Below are positions 61,984 to 64,000 of a stretch of DNA of 64,000 bases, piece after piece. Under the pieces are notes generated by a model. It was not told where the DNA came from, ran no database searches, and saw nothing but the letters and a program-made list of their open reading frames with translations. A program made the position numbers and the translations under genes. Origin of the DNA: Ferrimonas balearica (GTDB lineage: Bacteria; Pseudomonadota; Gammaproteobacteria; Enterobacterales; Shewanellaceae); the NCBI RefSeq assembly GCF_019802055.1, contig NZ_JAHVHW010000004.1, forward strand, positions 496,001 to 560,000, read 5' to 3'. Position 1 is the stretch's first letter; every line of letters begins with the position of its first letter.

Positions 61984-62548
61984 GTAAAAAACCACCTGCA
62001 TAGCAGGTGGCTTTGATTAGCCCCCTTCAAGGGGGCTTTTTGGTTTATGGGGATGCCACAGGCATGTGACTTCAGAGGTATCATTACCCCCTTTGCCGGG
62101 AGCGGCCCGGCGGCCGCCAGAAGGGCTAACGCCCCTCTGGACTACCCTATGCCTCCGGCGCGACGAAAGCCCCTCGCTCCCTCTCCTTTCCATTTCAGCT
62201 CTGGCCAGACTCGTTTTTGGAAAAGGCTATCCATACCCTTTCCAAAAAGCCGGCTCCGCCCTCCATGGCTCCGCGTTCACGCCTATCGGCGTTCACCCAT
62301 GCTCGGCTGGCCACTCGGGCCTTCCCTGGCCCTCGGCTTTATTCCCAGTCGCTCCCGCTCGGCGCCGCGAGTCGGCGAAGGGGGACGGCATTCGCCGTGA
62401 AAGACCGGCGGATAACATCAAAATGGATTTGATTTCGCGGCACTTTTACTTATTCGTTCACACGAAAATATTTAGAAATCCCAACTCTACGGGCAGAGCC
62501 CCGAGGAAACGATCACCACCTCCATAGGAGGTGGTTTAAGACTGACAA
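61984..62548. other. ORF-less structured interval flanked by near-identical hairpins
   Basis: About 560 bases without a supported gene. Its ends carry closely similar stems: CCACCTGC-ATA-GCAGGTGG (61992-62010) and CCACCTCC-ATA-GGAGGTGG (62516-62534), both followed by T-rich sequence. The interior is GC-rich, with several further short dyads. It could be a non-autonomous element with palindromic ends, or a structured RNA. It is not a CRISPR: there are only two stems and no regular repeat. Confidence 0.4.
62019..62041 (+). terminator. ggt terminator
   Basis: AGCCCCC-TTCAA-GGGGGCT stem followed by TTTT, about 35 bases past the ggt stop. Confidence 0.88.
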
Positions 62549-62549
62549 A

Positions 62550-62571
62550 CAAAGGGGGCCCGTCGGGCCCC
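62550..62571 (-). terminator. Terminator of the curA-ohr unit
   Basis: GGGGCCC-GTC-GGGCCCC stem, followed on the minus strand by CTTTGTTTGTC. It lies 25 bases past the curA stop. Confidence 0.7.
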
Positions 62572-62595
62572 TCTTTATGTTCACAGGAAAGCGGG

Positions 62596-63600
62596 TTACA
62601 GCTTTACCAGCATCTTGCCGGTATTAGCACCACTGAAGAGCCCCAGGAACGCCTCGAAGGCCTCCTCCAGTCCCTCAACCACGGTCTCCTCAGCGCGAAC
62701 CTGACCACTGGCCAGAGCCGGGCCCACTTCACGGACAAAGGCACCGTAATCCGCCATATGGTCTGAGGCGATAAAGCCCTGGATCCGCAGGCGACGGCGA
62801 ATTACCTCGGTCAGGTTGCGGGGCCCGGGGCGCTGCCCATCACTGTTGTAGAGGTCGATCATGCCGCAGATCACCAGTTGGCCATTCTCCTGCATATTGG
62901 CCAGTGCTGCCTCAAGGTGGTCACCACCGACATTATCGAAATAGAGGCTGATCCCCTCCGGAGCCAGCGCCGCTACGGCAGCACTGAGATCACCGCAGGT
63001 CTTGTACTGAACCACCCCATCAACGCCGAGGGTTTCAGTCAGATAAGCGGCTTTCTCCGGTGAGCCCACCGAACCGATAACCCGAGCCCCTTTCAGTTTG
63101 GCCAGTTGGCAAACCATGGTGCCGACCGCGCCGGCTGCACCGGAGACAAAGACGGTATCTCCGGCCTTCACTTCGCCAATGCGGTTCAGCCCAACCCAGG
63201 CGGTCAGACCGGTCAGTCCCAGCACACCAAGATAAGATTGCGCCGGTGCCAGTTGGGGATCCACTGGCGTGACGCCAGTGCCATCAGACAGGGCCAGATC
63301 GCGCCAACCCAACATGTGCAGCACTGTCTGCCCAACCTGAAAATCGGGATGGTTGGAAGCGATCACCTCCCCAACGGCGCCCCCCTCCATCCACTCTCCC
63401 AGTTGAAAAGGGGGCACATAGCTTTTAACGGGAATCATCCGACCCCGCATATAGGGGTCCACAGAGAGCCACTGGTTTCGGATAAGAAGCTGCCCTGTCT
63501 CCAGCTCCGGCAAGGTTTTCTGCTCCAGCCGCACGCTGTCGGCATTGGGCAAGCCCTGGGGATAGTGAATCAGTGACCAACCGGTTGCCTGTACGCTCAT
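62596..63600 (-). CDS. curA: NADPH-dependent medium-chain dehydrogenase/reductase (CurA type)
   Basis: The 334-residue enzyme belongs to the zinc-independent MDR family (curcumin reductase, leukotriene B4 dehydrogenase). Visible: SVDPYMRGRM near residue 47, the Rossmann motif VSGAAGAVGTMVCQLAKLKGARVIG with GxGxxG replaced by GAAGAVG, and YFDNVGGDHLEAAL. It should reduce double bonds of enones with NADPH. Its ATG overlaps the end of ohr by four bases, so it may detoxify lipid peroxidation products alongside Ohr. Confidence 0.9.
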   Translation of the reverse strand: MSVQATGWSLIHYPQGLPNADSVRLEQKTLPELETGQLLIRNQWLSVDPYMRGRMIPVKSYVPPFQLGEWMEGGAVGEVIASNHPDFQVGQTVLHMLGWRDLALSDGTGVTPVDPQLAPAQSYLGVLGLTGLTAWVGLNRIGEVKAGDTVFVSGAAGAVGTMVCQLAKLKGARVIGSVGSPEKAAYLTETLGVDGVVQYKTCGDLSAAVAALAPEGISLYFDNVGGDHLEAALANMQENGQLVICGMIDLYNSDGQRPGPRNLTEVIRRRLRIQGFIASDHMADYGAFVREVGPALASGQVRAEETVVEGLEEAFEAFLGLFSGANTGKMLVKL

Positions 63601-64000
63601 TGCGCTTCCCCCTTAATCTCGATCGCCACGTCAATGTTGTTTCGTACCGCATTGGAGTAGGGGCACACCTGATGCGCGGCCATCACCAACGCTTCTGCTT
63701 CACTTTGGGGCAAAGCCAGCTCCACCGCCAGCGAGACGCCCAGGGCAAAGCCCACTTTCTGAGGCAACAAACTCACCTGGGCTGTAACCGGCGCCGAGGC
63801 CAAAGCGATGCCCTGCTCTTTGGCCACGTAAAGAATGGCGTTGGAGAAGCAGGCGGCATAGCCAGCGGCAAAAAGCTGTTCGGGGTTGGTACCGGTACCG
63901 GACCCACCCAATGCTTTGGGGTAAGTCAGGGCCAGGTTCAGCAACCCATCATCGCTGCGAGCCTGCCCGTTTCGCCCGGCGGAGGCCTGAGCGGTGGCGG
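63597..64000 (-). CDS. ohr: Organic hydroperoxide resistance protein Ohr (5' end cut)
   Basis: The frame runs off the right window edge; about 134 residues are visible and only a short N-terminus is missing. The OsmC/Ohr fold shows the two redox Cys, AACFSNAI and VCPYSNAV, that reduce organic peroxides with lipoyl or glutathione partners. GGSGTGTNPEQLFAAGYAAC is diagnostic of Ohr rather than OsmC. It overlaps curA by four bases and so leads that unit. A regulator (OhrR) is not in the window. Confidence 0.92.
   Translation of the reverse strand, partial: ATAQASAGRNGQARSDDGLLNLALTYPKALGGSGTGTNPEQLFAAGYAACFSNAILYVAKEQGIALASAPVTAQVSLLPQKVGFALGVSLAVELALPQSEAEALVMAAHQVCPYSNAVRNNIDVAIEIKGEAQ

Noticed and set aside
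61992-62534. Possible minimal CRISPR because of two similar short palindromes
   Set aside because: Only two stems 500 bases apart, not identical, with no evenly spaced units between them.

Overview
The window reads as a chromosomal segment of a GC-rich, marine-type gammaproteobacterium. A Ferrimonas/Shewanella-like host is my inference from gene content: a 12-heme periplasmic cytochrome, a CrbS/CrbR-type acetate-switch pair, a MetJ-box-preceded metH, yceH, mltC, rsuA and B12-scavenging genes. No rRNA, tRNA, CRISPR array or intact transposase gene was seen. Both ends cut through genes: a membrane protein on the left and ohr on the right.

Left part (1-11 kb): a cobalamin salvage block (DUF6580 membrane protein, PduO-like adenosyltransferase, B12 riboswitch, btuB, and cobO a little further on), a CHM isomerase-like protein, yceH, a MarR-controlled MATE pump, an orphan fetB, and an ArsR-controlled ArsP-like permease with a vicinal-cysteine loop. 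Between fetB and the permease lies a four-unit array of REP/inverted-REP pairs carrying GTAG heads.

Accessory stretch (about 11-18 kb): a HEAT-repeat protein, a two-TM protein ending in an RMF-like domain, a DUF5694 secreted protein with a duplicated broken 5' fragment, scattered REP elements and IS-end-like 17-mers. It ends in a strikingly AT-rich two-gene cassette: a possible HEPN-like protein overlapping an 852-residue protein with a ParA-like and a Sll1717/STAND-like P-loop domain. This cassette is the best candidate for an undescribed (probably defence or conflict) system.

Middle (18-43 kb): the dodecaheme cytochrome, an alpha/beta hydrolase, metH, a second REP-pair array, and a long leftward operon made of a DcaP-type porin, livG, acyl-CoA synthetase, livH, livM, livK, livF and a PaaK-like protein, probably for uptake and CoA activation of an organic acid. 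Next to it sit the SSS-type hybrid kinase and LuxR-type regulator, then a class II amidotransferase, a cupin, gltS and a ZntB/CorA transporter.

Right part (43-64 kb): DNA alkylation repair (AdaA-AlkA fusion plus Ogt), mltC, an AlkB-like monooxygenase, a diguanylate cyclase, rnhA, a DEAD-box helicase followed by a small zinc-ribbon protein with an occluded ribosome binding site, a thioesterase and an NRDE protein, tandem YbjN paralogs, rsuA, a CDF transporter, a YjeH-type exporter divergent from an Lrp-family regulator, gamma-glutamyltransferase, an ORF-less 0.6 kb structured interval, and a curA-ohr pair.
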